Shown: one piece after another, positions 34,198 through 42,982 of the stretch
Position numbering within the stretch: position 1 is the first letter of the stretch
How the letters are laid out: the number at the start of each line of letters is the position of its first letter
NCBI GenBank assembly: GCA_039587475.1
Contig: JBDHIK010000004.1
Span: forward strand, 1-64,000
Source: N074bin45 sp039587475
GTDB lineage: Bacteria > Gemmatimonadota > Gemmatimonadetes > Gemmatimonadales > GWC2-71-9
Length of the DNA stretch: 64,000 nt
Reading direction: 5' to 3'
Position numbers and translations under genes: made by a program
Notes under the pieces: generated by a model
The model's input: the letters and a program-made list of their open reading frames with translations, nothing else
What the model was told of the DNA's origin: nothing
The model's database searches: none

Positions 34198-34818
34198 TCA
34201 AGCGCCTTCCGAACGGCCCTCCGCCTGTCCCACGAGGGCCTCCCAGACGGCTCGTGCCGAGGCTCGCAATTCGTCGAGGGTGCCGTCGTTCTCCAGCACG
34301 AAATGACTGGCCTGCCGCTTCCGTTCCGCGGGCCACTGGGCTGCCATCAGGGTCTCCGCCTCGTCGGCACTGAGGCCGCGCCGGGTCATGAGACGGGCCT
34401 TTCGCCGCTCGGGGGCGGCATCCACCAGGACGATGGCGTCGAATGCGTCCGGGTCGGCGGCTTCGAAGAGGAGGGGGATGTCGCTGACGACGACGGCGAC
34501 CCCATTGTCCCGCGCGGCCTCGAGCAGGGCATGGCGGCGGCGCTCGACCTCCGGGTGCACGATGCCGTTGAGCCGTTCCCTGGCAGCGGCGTCGCCCATG
34601 ACGCGGCGCCGCAACTCGGCCCGGTCCAGGGACCCGTCGGGTCGGATCATGTTCGCCCCGAAGGCCACGGCGATGGCTTCGAGGACGGGACTTCCCGGTT
34701 GCTGGCTGTCACGGACCAACGCGTCACTATCGATAACGGTCGCCCCCCAGTCGCGAAACCAATCGGCCACGGTGGACTTGCCGGCGGCCACGTTGCCGGT
34801 GAGGCCGACACTTAGCAC
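34198..34818 (-). CDS. coaE: Dephospho-CoA kinase
   Basis: The product is 206 aa, the typical size. P-loop GLTGNVAAGKST at the N-terminus, VIDSDALVRD (the conserved Asp pair that binds substrate), HPEVERRRH in the CoA-binding domain and VVVSDIPLLFEA are all diagnostic. It adds the 3'-phosphate to dephospho-CoA, the last step of CoA synthesis, in the cytoplasm. GTG start at 34818. It lies 24 bases after tdk in the same run. Confidence 0.96.
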   Translation of the reverse strand: MLSVGLTGNVAAGKSTVADWFRDWGATVIDSDALVRDSQQPGSPVLEAIAVAFGANMIRPDGSLDRAELRRRVMGDAAARERLNGIVHPEVERRRHALLEAARDNGVAVVVSDIPLLFEAADPDAFDAIVLVDAAPERRKARLMTRRGLSADEAETLMAAQWPAERKRQASHFVLENDGTLDELRASARAVWEALVGQAEGRSEGA

Positions 34819-34842
34819 GGTGGAAACCCACCGGCTGTCGTG

Positions 34843-35448
34843 TCACAGCAGATCGGTCTGGTCCTCATCCTCATGTGGCACCTGATGACAGTGGCGGCAC
34901 CGCGCTTCGTAACTCTCCTGGCCGCCGACCATGATGGTCGGGGAGTCATACCGGGCTGGCTTGCCGTCGATGAGCCGCTGGTTGCGGCAGGCAAGGTCGC
35001 CACAACGGACGCAGATGGCCTGGAGCTTGGTGACCTGCTCGGCGACGGCCATCAGGTCGCCCATCGGGCCGAAGGGCTCGCCCCGAAAGTCGGTGTCGGT
35101 CCCCGCCATGGCAACGCGGATCCCTTGCTGGGCTAGGCTGGTGACCACCTCGATCACCGCCTCGTCCAGGAACTGGACCTCATCGATGGCGACCATGTGG
35201 GTGCCCTTCCGGACATGCCGCAGGATCTCCGTGGCGGTGTCGATGGGAATGGCCTCGAGTTGCGAGCCATCATGACTCGTCACGCTGTACAGACCAGCGT
35301 AGCGGGCGTCGAGATGCGATTTGAAGACGAGTGCGCGTTGACGTGCGATGATGGCGCGGCGAACACGGCGAATGAGCTCTTCGCTCTTGCCACTGAACAT
35401 CACGCCGCAGATCACTTCCAGCCAACCGGCCTGGCGACCGTAGTACAT
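34843..35448 (-). CDS. tdk: Thymidine kinase (type II)
   Basis: A 201-aa thymidine kinase with P-loop GVMFSGKSEEL, Walker B-like VAIDEVQFLDE, the catalytic base within that motif, DFRGEPFGPMGDL, and a zinc site from CVRC and CRHC. It phosphorylates thymidine in nucleotide salvage. The ATG at 35448 has an excellent GAGGAGGACC upstream, and a strong promoter lies at 35475-35503. It starts the minus-strand run through coaE and the gcv genes. Confidence 0.96.
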   Translation of the reverse strand: MYYGRQAGWLEVICGVMFSGKSEELIRRVRRAIIARQRALVFKSHLDARYAGLYSVTSHDGSQLEAIPIDTATEILRHVRKGTHMVAIDEVQFLDEAVIEVVTSLAQQGIRVAMAGTDTDFRGEPFGPMGDLMAVAEQVTKLQAICVRCGDLACRNQRLIDGKPARYDSPTIMVGGQESYEARCRHCHQVPHEDEDQTDLL

Positions 35449-35474
35449 CCGTGGTCCTCCTCGCGGGCCGCGTG

Positions 35475-35503
35475 AGGATAGCTCGGGTCGGAAGGGGGGT
35501 CAA
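35475..35503 (-). promoter_or_regulatory. Promoter for tdk (and probably coaE-gcv)
   Basis: On the minus strand, TTGACC (35503-35498), a 17-nt spacer, then TATCCT (35480-35475), 26 bases before the tdk ATG. The short leader leaves room for the GAGGAGG ribosome site only. Confidence 0.6.
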
Positions 35504-35523
35504 GCTCGCAGAAACCCCGTCTC

Positions 35524-35553
35524 TTGCGGTTTTCCGGCCTTTGTACCGATATT
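35524..35553 (+). promoter_or_regulatory. Tentative promoter for the HU gene
   Basis: TTGCGG (35524-35529), 18 nt, GATATT (35548-35553), about 110 bases before the GTG start. A weaker match than the divergent tdk promoter. Confidence 0.3.
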
Positions 35554-35662
35554 GAGGCCGCAAACAGGGCACTTCCGGCGGTTACCCCTTGGGGGTCGGC
35601 CAACCTGGCGGGTTTCGCCGTGATGCTGCTTTTTCCGCACCCCTCATTTCAAGGAGACCGTC

Positions 35663-35950
35663 GTGAACAAGCAAGAGATGGTGGAAGAGGTCGCCAAGCG
35701 ATTGGATACCTCGAAGGCCGGCGCTGCCGAGATCGTGGACACGATGTTTGCCACGGACGGCGTGATCGCGAAGGCGCTGAAGAAGGGTGACAAGGTCCAG
35801 ATCGCCGGGTTCGGCAACTTCGAGACCCGCAAGCGGGCCGCCCGTCAGGGCCGCAACCCGCAGACCGGCGCCACGATCAACATCAAGGCGTCCACGGTGC
35901 CTGCCTTCCGTCCCGGCAAGGCCCTCAAGGATCTGGTCAACAAGAAGTAA
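35663..35950 (+). CDS. HU family histone-like DNA-binding protein
   Basis: A 95-aa protein that begins MNKQEMVEEVAKRLDTSKA. It has the HU arm GFGNFETRKRAARQGRNPQTG, followed by FRPGKALKDLVNKK. It binds and bends DNA as a homodimer and compacts the nucleoid. The GTG start at 35663 has a perfect AAGGAGACCGTC ribosome site. It is a single-gene unit, divergent from tdk, ended by two hairpins. Confidence 0.96.
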   Translation: MNKQEMVEEVAKRLDTSKAGAAEIVDTMFATDGVIAKALKKGDKVQIAGFGNFETRKRAARQGRNPQTGATINIKASTVPAFRPGKALKDLVNKK

Positions 35951-35976
35951 CCGGACGGGCATTCCGCCCGATCCGC
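35951..35976 (+). terminator. Hairpin immediately after the HU gene
   Basis: CGGGC, 5-nt loop, GCCCG, with outer CGGA/TCCG pairing broken by a one-base bulge. It starts right at the stop codon. Confidence 0.45.
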
Positions 35977-36003
35977 ACTCCTCCAGCACGTTACACGCTG
36001 GAC

Positions 36004-36029
36004 ACGGGCCACCCCGCTGGGTGGCCCGT
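36004..36029. terminator. Strong bidirectional terminator between convergent genes
   Basis: ACGGGCCACCC, a 4-nt loop (CGCT) and GGGTGGCCCGT form a perfect 11-bp stem. It sits between the stops of HU (+) and the DbpA-domain gene (-) and can serve both. Confidence 0.7.
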
Positions 36030-36044
36030 CAGCGTTTCAGGGGG

Positions 36045-37493
36045 TCAGCGCCGGGGCCGTTCCAGGCGAGCGTTCACCTTGCGGCGCCTGACGGATGTGC
36101 CGTCGAGCCGCTTGGCAATGCCGGCGGCCGATGCGGCCGGCAGCTCGATCAGGCTGAAGGTCTCCTGGACGTCGATACGACCGATGTCCTCAGGCTTCAC
36201 GCCGAGGTCCCTGGTCAGGGCCGCCACGAAGTCGGCCGGGCCGGCCTGGTCCTTCCTCCCCGCGGTCACGAAGATCCGGACGGTCCCCGAGGTGCCCCGG
36301 CCTGCAGCAGGGGCCGAGGGGACCCTGGTATCCCTGGCTGGCGCGACTACCTGAGGCGTGGGAGCGGGCGTGGCAGTCCACAGGCGATACAGTGCGCCGG
36401 CGACCTGCAGCGGGTCGTGGCGTTCCAGCAACGGGGCCAGGGCATGCACCGCGCGGTCGAGATCACCGCGGTCATCGGCCAGGGTCCGTTCGATCGTGGC
36501 TCGCTGCCGGGCCAGAGTGGTTTCTGACGGTGTCTGGGGCAGGCCGCGTGCCGGGCTGAGGGTCTTCACGAGCCGCGACAGGTAGGGGAGGCCGTTGGGC
36601 GGAGTCACCACGATCAGGCGATCTGCCTTCTGAGCCAGCCGGGCCAGCACATCAGGGGCCGGCAGATCGGCCGCGACGACCAGGGCGGCCTCGGGGACCT
36701 GCCCAACGCTCAGCTCTACGGCAATCGGGGCGGCAAGCAGGGCTGCCCGGACCGGTGCTTCCGCTGCCTGGGTGGCCACCCAGACGGAGGCGGCCTGCTG
36801 GCCCGATTCCCCGGTCCCTGTAAGGACCTCGAGTACCGTCTGGCCCACCCGGTCTGGCGAGGACACTGCCACCTCGATCTCGGTTTCGAGCGGCGAGGGA
36901 TCCGTTGACTGACGGCCCACGACCAGCGCCTTCCTCAGGTAGCGCTCGCCCAAGCCATCGATGTGTTTCTGGTCGGCCGAGTACAGGATGCGCTGGGCCT
37001 TGACCGGGACGTCCTGCATCAAGTCGACGAGTGGAGCTTCGTCGTCCCACGTCTCGGGCCAGGCCATGAGAATGGTGGTGGTGTCGTCGAGGGGCAGGGC
37101 CGAGCGCGCCAGGAGGCCCGTGGCGATCTCCGCTGTGGTTACCAGCGCGGTCGGCATGGTGTCCCTGGTCAGGGTGTCGGCGCGACCGGCATCGGGGAGT
37201 GCGAGAAGGGTCCCACCGCCCGCGTGCCAGGGACCGGCGGCGCTTCGAGCCAAGGGGGTGATCATGGCGTCGCCCGCCAACACCAGGAGTTGCAGGCCCT
37301 GGTGCCCGGCCTTGTGGGCGATGGCGTCGAAGACGGGTGCTGCGTAGGCGGCCGCCGGGGGGCGGCACACCACCAGGTTGCCGCCCCTGGTCGCGGTGGG
37401 AGTGAACTCCCCCGCCATCGTCTGGTCCTCGGTCTTCATGCCGGAGTCGGAAGCCGACTCGGGCTCCGACGCACTCGTCTCGCGTGTCACCAC
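36045..37493 (-). CDS. Degenerate DEAD-box-like protein with DbpA RNA-binding domain
   Basis: The last 80 or so residues (VRIFVTAGRKDQAGPADFVA to the basic end RRRKVNARLERPRR) form a DbpA/CsdA-type RRM-like RNA-binding domain. The preceding 390 residues have the layout of a two-RecA helicase core, but the key motifs are eroded. A P-loop is replaced by VVCRPPAAAYAAP. The DEAD box position reads AWPE in ILMAWPETWDDEAP, and the SAT motif reads YSAD. It is therefore unlikely to hydrolyse ATP. A ribosome- or rRNA-binding role, or a regulator of true DEAD-box helicases, is an inference. Start uncertain: GTG 37493 follows GAGGGCATT; TTG 37511 is also possible. About 482 aa. Confidence 0.75.
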   Translation of the reverse strand: MVTRETSASEPESASDSGMKTEDQTMAGEFTPTATRGGNLVVCRPPAAAYAAPVFDAIAHKAGHQGLQLLVLAGDAMITPLARSAAGPWHAGGGTLLALPDAGRADTLTRDTMPTALVTTAEIATGLLARSALPLDDTTTILMAWPETWDDEAPLVDLMQDVPVKAQRILYSADQKHIDGLGERYLRKALVVGRQSTDPSPLETEIEVAVSSPDRVGQTVLEVLTGTGESGQQAASVWVATQAAEAPVRAALLAAPIAVELSVGQVPEAALVVAADLPAPDVLARLAQKADRLIVVTPPNGLPYLSRLVKTLSPARGLPQTPSETTLARQRATIERTLADDRGDLDRAVHALAPLLERHDPLQVAGALYRLWTATPAPTPQVVAPARDTRVPSAPAAGRGTSGTVRIFVTAGRKDQAGPADFVAALTRDLGVKPEDIGRIDVQETFSLIELPAASAAGIAKRLDGTSVRRRKVNARLERPRR

Positions 37494-37636
37494 AATGCCC
37501 TCGATTGTCAAAACGCCATGCTGCGGGGACAGGAAACTACCCCCTTCTCACGGTGCACGCCACGTCCCGGTGTTGACACCCTCCCCTGACGATGGGAGCT
37601 TTCTCCCGACTCGGAACGCTTCCGTGGAGACCCCGC

Positions 37637-38848
37637 ATGCCAGACGGTTTATCGCAGAACCTCGCCTACCTGCAACCATCGCAGACGGTGGCTATCTCCA
37701 ACGAGGCCAAGCGACGCAAGGCCGCGGGAGAGGACGTGATCGACCTCGGTGTCGGCGAGCCCGACTTCGGCACGCCGAGTGCCGCGTCCCGGGCCGGCAT
37801 CGAAGCGATCCAGCGCGGCAAGACCCACTACCCCCCCAACGCGGGCATTCCCGAACTGCGTACCGCCGTGGCCGCCAACCTGTCCCGGTTGAGCGGTGGC
37901 CGCCCCGTCAATCCCGATGAGATTCTCATCAGCAGTGGCGCCAAGCAGTCGGTTTTCAACGCCTGTTTCGCGCTCTTCGGGCCCCGGGACAAGGTGCTCA
38001 TTCCGGCCCCGGCGTGGGTGTCCTATCCCCAGATCGTCCACCTGGCCAGAGCCGAGCCCGTGTTGGTGCCCGGCGATCCGGAATGGGGCCTCAAGGTGAG
38101 TGTCGCGGACCTGGAACGGCACAGCGACCAGCTGACCAAGGGGCTGATCCTCAATTCGCCCTGCAACCCCACCGGCTCCGTGTACACCGAGTCGGAACTG
38201 CGGGCCGTCGTGGAATGGGCCCACGAGAAGGGGATCTGGGTCATCTCGGACGAGATCTATCGTCTGATCACCTACGGATCGGGCCCCGCCGCATCCGTGC
38301 TCGACCTGGAAGACGAACTGCTCGAGCGTATGGTGGTGATCTACGGCGCCAGCAAGGCCTACGCGATGACCGGCTGGCGTATCGGAGCTGCGCTGGCTCC
38401 GGGACCACTGTTCAGGGCCATGTCGGCGATCCAGTCGCATACCACCAGTGCCGCGTCCCACCCGGCGCAGTGGGCGGCGGCGGAGGCCTTCAACAACACC
38501 GAGGTCGAACGAGATGTTACGAGCATGGTGGCAGCGTTTCGGGAACGGCGTGACTACCTGGTGGATCGCTTCCGGGGGGACTTGCCCGGCGTGGAATTCG
38601 TAGAGCCCCACGGGGCATTCTACTTCTTCTTCCGGATCGACACGTTGCTGCTGGAAGGGGGCAGCCAGGGCTTCTGTCAGGCCCTCATGGAGGAGACCGG
38701 GGTGGCGTTGGTGCCCGGGATGGCCTTCGGGGACGATCGCTGGGTCCGTCTCAGCTACGCCGTGTCATTGGCGGACCTCAAGAGCGCACTCGACCGGGTC
38801 ATTCCCTTCATCCACAAGCTGTCGACGGAACACGCCGCCTACATTTGA
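37637..38848 (+). CDS. Pyridoxal phosphate-dependent aminotransferase, class I (aspartate aminotransferase type)
   Basis: A 403-aa fold-type I aminotransferase. The PLP lysine is Lys240 in YGASKAYAMTGWRIG. Other hallmarks are LGVGEPDFGTP, the GKTHYPPNAGIPELR segment, SPCNPTGSVY with the conserved Asn, and VISDEIYR with the Asp that pairs with the PLP nitrogen. This looks like the AspB/Ib aspartate transaminase group. GGAG upstream of the ATG at 37637 supports the start. It is followed 43 bases later by nurA; co-transcription is possible but the functions are unrelated. Confidence 0.94.
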   Translation: MPDGLSQNLAYLQPSQTVAISNEAKRRKAAGEDVIDLGVGEPDFGTPSAASRAGIEAIQRGKTHYPPNAGIPELRTAVAANLSRLSGGRPVNPDEILISSGAKQSVFNACFALFGPRDKVLIPAPAWVSYPQIVHLARAEPVLVPGDPEWGLKVSVADLERHSDQLTKGLILNSPCNPTGSVYTESELRAVVEWAHEKGIWVISDEIYRLITYGSGPAASVLDLEDELLERMVVIYGASKAYAMTGWRIGAALAPGPLFRAMSAIQSHTTSAASHPAQWAAAEAFNNTEVERDVTSMVAAFRERRDYLVDRFRGDLPGVEFVEPHGAFYFFFRIDTLLLEGGSQGFCQALMEETGVALVPGMAFGDDRWVRLSYAVSLADLKSALDRVIPFIHKLSTEHAAYI

Positions 38849-38891
38849 TGTTCTCCCGGCCAAGCGGGCGTTGGCCGCTTACATTCCGGGC

Positions 38892-39830
38892 ATGCCAAGC
38901 GAGAGTACCGTCCGCCTGCGTCGCGCCCTCGCCAACCGTGGCCTGACACCCGCCACCTGGATCGCCGAGGCGAGCGAAGGTCGTGCGGATGAAGCCACGG
39001 TCCGGCCGGCGCGATTGGTGGAAGACGACCGGCTACGGACCCACTCCGTTGGTGCGGGCGTTCCCTGTCCTGAGCCCCTGGCGTTTCTGGACGGTATCCA
39101 GCGCTACGAGATCACCGGGTATCTCGACTCGGCACCGCTCATCGTCGCCACCGTGGCGGCTGCGGTGCGCGAGCGTCCCGGTCCGTCCCGGCGCCCCCGC
39201 ATGGTGGTCAGGGCCGAACGTCGATTGGCCATCGCCCAGGCCGAAGTCCTCGATGTGTGCGACGCCGACCTGGGTGACGCCCAGCGGGTCCCCCTTCCCG
39301 AAGACGTCGTGGGTCACCCGGTGCGTGAGGTCCAGGCAGCACGACGGGAGGTCGAGCGCGCCCGCGCCCAGGTGGAGCGCGACGTCGGGGCCCGGTTTCG
39401 CGATCGGTCGGATGCCTGGTTGATCATTGACGGCGCCCTCTCGGAGGGGATCGACTGGGTCACGGACCCGCGCATGATCGGCATCGTGAAGAGTCACAGC
39501 ACGCTGCCGTTCGAGGGCGAGGACCAGGTCACCTACCTGCAGGTCCCCTTTGGCCACCGCTCGTCGATCTTCGCCCCGGAAACACGGTCACTGGCACCGG
39601 TATATTCCTGGGCACTGCGATTGTGGCCGTGGGAAGGCGAGGACCTGTTCCACGGCCTCATCCGGGTGGAAACCCGTGCGGCCGACGATACACTCGGCCG
39701 CGTCGACCTGCTGTCCCGGTGGCTCCTGGCGGAGCGAGCTCCGCTGAGTACGCCCGACAGCCGCTGGGACCGCCTGCTGTACGGCATTCATGACGTGGAG
39801 GTCTATCTGCGCACCCGCATGGTCCACTGA
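38892..39830 (+). CDS. nurA: NurA-like 5'-3' nuclease
   Basis: A 312-aa protein with the NurA layout. Motif I is AFLDGIQRYEI (catalytic Asp67). The middle is helical and charged (ARREVERARAQVERDVGARF). Near the C-terminal half comes WLIIDGALSEGI (Asp180), then MIGIVKSHSTLPF, a very typical NurA block. NurA is an RNase H-fold nuclease that works inside the HerA hexamer to resect DNA ends to 3' overhangs. The next gene is HerA, whose ATG shares a base with this stop (TGATG), followed by Mre11 and Rad50. This context makes the assignment strong despite low overall conservation of the family. The ATG at 38892 lacks a clear ribosome site; TTG 38871 is a fallback. Confidence 0.85.
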   Translation: MPSESTVRLRRALANRGLTPATWIAEASEGRADEATVRPARLVEDDRLRTHSVGAGVPCPEPLAFLDGIQRYEITGYLDSAPLIVATVAAAVRERPGPSRRPRMVVRAERRLAIAQAEVLDVCDADLGDAQRVPLPEDVVGHPVREVQAARREVERARAQVERDVGARFRDRSDAWLIIDGALSEGIDWVTDPRMIGIVKSHSTLPFEGEDQVTYLQVPFGHRSSIFAPETRSLAPVYSWALRLWPWEGEDLFHGLIRVETRAADDTLGRVDLLSRWLLAERAPLSTPDSRWDRLLYGIHDVEVYLRTRMVH

Positions 39831-41782
39831 TGACGGCTCAACCGGACCGCAGCGTCGCGGTCGGCCGGGTGGTGGCGACGGAACTCAAGCCGTCGACGCC
39901 TCACCAGTTCCATTTCTGGAGCGACCAGGACGCCCCCATCGGCATCGGCACCATCGTCCGCGTCGAGACCGACACGCGACGGGTCTTCGCGGTGGTGACC
40001 GACGCGTTCGCCTATTCGGACCTCCAGACGCCGATTCACGACGTCATCGGGGCCGAGGGCGATCCGGTGCTGGCGGAGCGGCATCCCACCGCCCGGGCGG
40101 AGATCCGGCTGTTCCTCGCCTCGGTCCTGAGGCAGGTACCCGAGGAGCCGCTTCAGCCCGTTCCGTTGTCCAGTGTCTTCCTCGCCGGGGACGAAGACGT
40201 CGTCGCGGCGCTCCGCATGGACACCTACACCGGAGAGAACTCCACAGCCGTCCCGGTCGGGGTCTACTCGGCGGGGGGGCTGGACGCCCCCGTATATCTC
40301 GATGCCGATTTCTTGCTGGGACCCGAAGCGGCCCACCTCGGAATCACCGGCGTGTCCGGGTTGGCCACCAAGACCAGCGCCATCGAGTTCATGCTGTCGA
40401 GCATCTTCCAGACGTTCCCGGAGAAGAAGGGCTCCGTGGCGGCGGTGTGTTTCAACGTCAAGGGTCCCGACCTGTGTTTCCTGGACCAACCCGCGGAGAT
40501 GACGGGCGAAGACGAGGCGCTCTATGCCCGTCTGGGGCTGACCGCGGAGCCGTTCAGAAACGTTCGGCACTACGCGCCGTTCAAACCGGACGGCGTCAAC
40601 CTGAATACGCTGCGTACCCACCCGGATCTGGCACACAATACCGAACCCCTGGTGTGGGGGCTGCGCGAGGTGCTGGACTACGCCGAAGTGCTGCTCAATC
40701 GGGACGACATCGACGCCAAGGCCGACGCGTTCATCGATTTCCTGGCCGAGCGGGTGATCGGCAAGGAATACCTCGACCCCACCCTTCGGGATGCCCCGTT
40801 TCGCGTCCAGACCTTCGCCGACCTGGAAGAATTCTTCCGCGCGATCTTCGACTTCATGGAGGCCATGGGTCGCGGTGGCGAGGTCTGGAAGACGCACCAT
40901 GTGGCGACCATTCGAAAGGTCCGCAACCGGTTGGGCAACATCAGCACCCGGAGCAAGGGGCTGGTGATCGACGATGGATCCGTCAACGACCTGCCGTGGG
41001 GCCGGTTCGAGGATCGTGGGGTGCTGGTGATCGACGTGGCGGCGCTCGATCCGCTGGCTCAGGACCTGGTCTTTGCGCGCGTCGTGTCCAAGCTGCGGGA
41101 ACACCTGGAGCGGCGCGATCTCGGTGTCGATCACGTCGTCGTGTTCGTCGATGAGCTCAACAAGTACGCTCCGAGTGACGGCCCCGAATCCTACGTGCGG
41201 AAGATGCTGCTCGACCTGTCGGAGCGAGGCAGGTACCTCGGCCTGGTCCTCTTCTCGGCCCAGCAGTTCCGGTCCCAGGTCCACCGGCGCGTCGTCGGGA
41301 ACGCCGGCACGGCCTTGTTCGGCCGGATGGACATGGACGAGCTGGCGACCCCGGGGTACGGCACGCTGTCCCCGGCGGTGAAGAGCAAGTTGGCCACGTT
41401 GCCGAAGGGTGAACTCATGGTGCGGCACCCGCATTTCACCCAGCCGATTTTCGTGCGGTTTCCGCGACCCTGTGTGCTCACGGGACGGGAAGGCGTGGAA
41501 CGGTACCCGCCGGTCCCCGACCTGGCGTTTCCCGCAGCCATCGGCCGCCAGCTCCGACAACTCGGAGCATCGGTGCTGGACGACGACGTGGCCGAACGGG
41601 TAGAAGGACGGCGCGAGGATGACGTGCGGCAGGCCGTGCACGCCACGCGACGGGCTCGGCCCGAAGATCCCTGGGCCTTCTTCCTCGCCTGCCTGGGCCG
41701 GACGGTGGCGCCGGAGGTGGCGCCACCGCCACGGGTCACCATCCCGTCGGTCATGCGCCACGACGACCCCTATGCTCCCTGA
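39830..41782 (+). CDS. herA: HerA-type hexameric DNA translocase/helicase
   Basis: A 650-aa protein. Residues 1-100 form a HAS-barrel (VGRVVATELKPSTPHQFHFW; GTIVRVETDTRRVFAVV). The ATPase core follows, with a Walker A variant GVSGLATKTS (174-183) known in bacterial HerA groups, and a Walker B VVVFVDELNKYAP (Asp441, Glu442). FSAQQFRSQVHRRVVGNAG is the sensor/Arg-finger region. HerA pumps DNA through its ring to feed NurA. It overlaps nurA by one base and precedes Mre11 by 21 bases. The last 100 residues are basic and appear specific to this group. Confidence 0.92.
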   Translation: MTAQPDRSVAVGRVVATELKPSTPHQFHFWSDQDAPIGIGTIVRVETDTRRVFAVVTDAFAYSDLQTPIHDVIGAEGDPVLAERHPTARAEIRLFLASVLRQVPEEPLQPVPLSSVFLAGDEDVVAALRMDTYTGENSTAVPVGVYSAGGLDAPVYLDADFLLGPEAAHLGITGVSGLATKTSAIEFMLSSIFQTFPEKKGSVAAVCFNVKGPDLCFLDQPAEMTGEDEALYARLGLTAEPFRNVRHYAPFKPDGVNLNTLRTHPDLAHNTEPLVWGLREVLDYAEVLLNRDDIDAKADAFIDFLAERVIGKEYLDPTLRDAPFRVQTFADLEEFFRAIFDFMEAMGRGGEVWKTHHVATIRKVRNRLGNISTRSKGLVIDDGSVNDLPWGRFEDRGVLVIDVAALDPLAQDLVFARVVSKLREHLERRDLGVDHVVVFVDELNKYAPSDGPESYVRKMLLDLSERGRYLGLVLFSAQQFRSQVHRRVVGNAGTALFGRMDMDELATPGYGTLSPAVKSKLATLPKGELMVRHPHFTQPIFVRFPRPCVLTGREGVERYPPVPDLAFPAAIGRQLRQLGASVLDDDVAERVEGRREDDVRQAVHATRRARPEDPWAFFLACLGRTVAPEVAPPPRVTIPSVMRHDDPYAP

Positions 41783-41803
41783 TCGGAGACCTCGGTACCA
41801 CCG

Positions 41804-42982
41804 ATGAAGATTGCCCATCTCGCCGACGTCCACCTCGGATTCCGCCAGTATCACCGGCACACGCCGACCGGCGTCAACCAGCGTGAAGCGGACGTCGCCA
41901 ATGCGTTCCGCTGCGCGGTGGACACGATTCTGGTGGATCAGCCGGCGGTCGTCCTCATCGCCGGGGACTTCTTCCACTCGGTCCGTCCCACCAATCAGGC
42001 GATCATCTTCGCGTTCCAGCAGCTGCAGCGCATTCGCCAGGCGCTGCCAGAATCCCGGGTGGTCCTGGTGGCCGGCAACCACGACACGCCGCGTTCCCGC
42101 GAGACCGGCGGGATCATCTCGCTCTTTCGGGAACTCGATGTCGAAGTCGTCGCCGGCGAGGCCCGGCGGCTGGAGTACCCCGAACTCGATCTTTCGCTGC
42201 TGGCGGTGCCCTACGCGGCATGGCTGGACGAAGGGCGCCCCGAGTTGCGTCCGGCCGGTGAGGCTCGGTATCAGGTGCTGACGATGCACGCCGAGGTCGA
42301 GGGAGCGTTCCCCTCCGACAGCAGTCGTCCGGAGTATGGCGGCGCCCTGGTCCACCCCACGGACATCGACGCCAGTGCCTGGAGCTACGTGGCCCTGGGG
42401 CATTACCACGTCCAGTCGCAACTGGCCCCCAACGTGTGGTACAGCGGGGCCCTGGAGTACACCAGCACCAACCCGTGGGGAGAACTCCAGGACGAAGCGG
42501 CGCGGGGTTTGGGCGGCAAGGGGTGGCTTCTGATCGATCTGGAAACCGGAGCGGTCAGTCACCGCCCCATTCCCACCGCGCGTACCATTCTGGACCTGCC
42601 GCCCATCGAGGGAAGCGACCTCTCGGCATCCGAGCTCGATCGACTCATCGCCGATCGGGTCCACACGCTGGCCGACGGCGTGCAGGACAAGATCCTCCGT
42701 CTGGTCATCCGCGACGTACCGCGCCACATCGGTCGCGACCTCGACCACACGGCGATCCGGCAGTACAAGGCGGACGCCCTCCACTTCCAGCTCGATCTCC
42801 GTCGCCCGGAGTCGAGGCGCACCGTCGGAGTTGGAGCACCAGGGACCCGACAGTCGCTTCCAGAAGTGGTGTCCGACTACCTGAGCCGTCGGCCGCTGCC
42901 CGGCGAGGTCGATCGGGAAGAATTCGTGCGGTTGGGAACGGAGTTGGTGTCGTCCATCCCCGCGGGTCCCACGGAAGACTGA
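41804..42982 (+). CDS. sbcD: Mre11/SbcD-type nuclease
   Basis: A 392-aa calcineurin-like nuclease with all metal motifs: DVHLGF (Asp8, His10), IAGDFFH (Asp55), AGNHD (Asn92, His93), TMHAEVEG (His162) and LGHYHV (His200, His202). The C-terminal 130 residues are the capping and Rad50-binding region. With Rad50 it opens blocked DNA ends and hairpins using Mn2+. The stop shares one base with the Rad50 start (TGATG), as usual for this pair. The short linear architecture is closer to archaeal Mre11 than to E. coli SbcD by my reading. Confidence 0.95.
   Translation: MKIAHLADVHLGFRQYHRHTPTGVNQREADVANAFRCAVDTILVDQPAVVLIAGDFFHSVRPTNQAIIFAFQQLQRIRQALPESRVVLVAGNHDTPRSRETGGIISLFRELDVEVVAGEARRLEYPELDLSLLAVPYAAWLDEGRPELRPAGEARYQVLTMHAEVEGAFPSDSSRPEYGGALVHPTDIDASAWSYVALGHYHVQSQLAPNVWYSGALEYTSTNPWGELQDEAARGLGGKGWLLIDLETGAVSHRPIPTARTILDLPPIEGSDLSASELDRLIADRVHTLADGVQDKILRLVIRDVPRHIGRDLDHTAIRQYKADALHFQLDLRRPESRRTVGVGAPGTRQSLPEVVSDYLSRRPLPGEVDREEFVRLGTELVSSIPAGPTED

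Noticed and set aside
30704..34306. Two long plus-strand open frames opposite gcvP and gcvH
   Set aside because: They are antisense shadows of unmistakable gcvP and gcvH, with no recognisable protein features.
37573..37600. TTGACA near 37573 as a promoter for the aminotransferase
   Set aside because: No acceptable -10 box at 16-19 bases.
39803..42784. A 993-codon minus-strand open frame across herA and sbcD
   Set aside because: Its product is low-complexity, rich in Arg, Gly, His and Val, with no domain. It mirrors the G/C-rich third positions of the real plus-strand genes.
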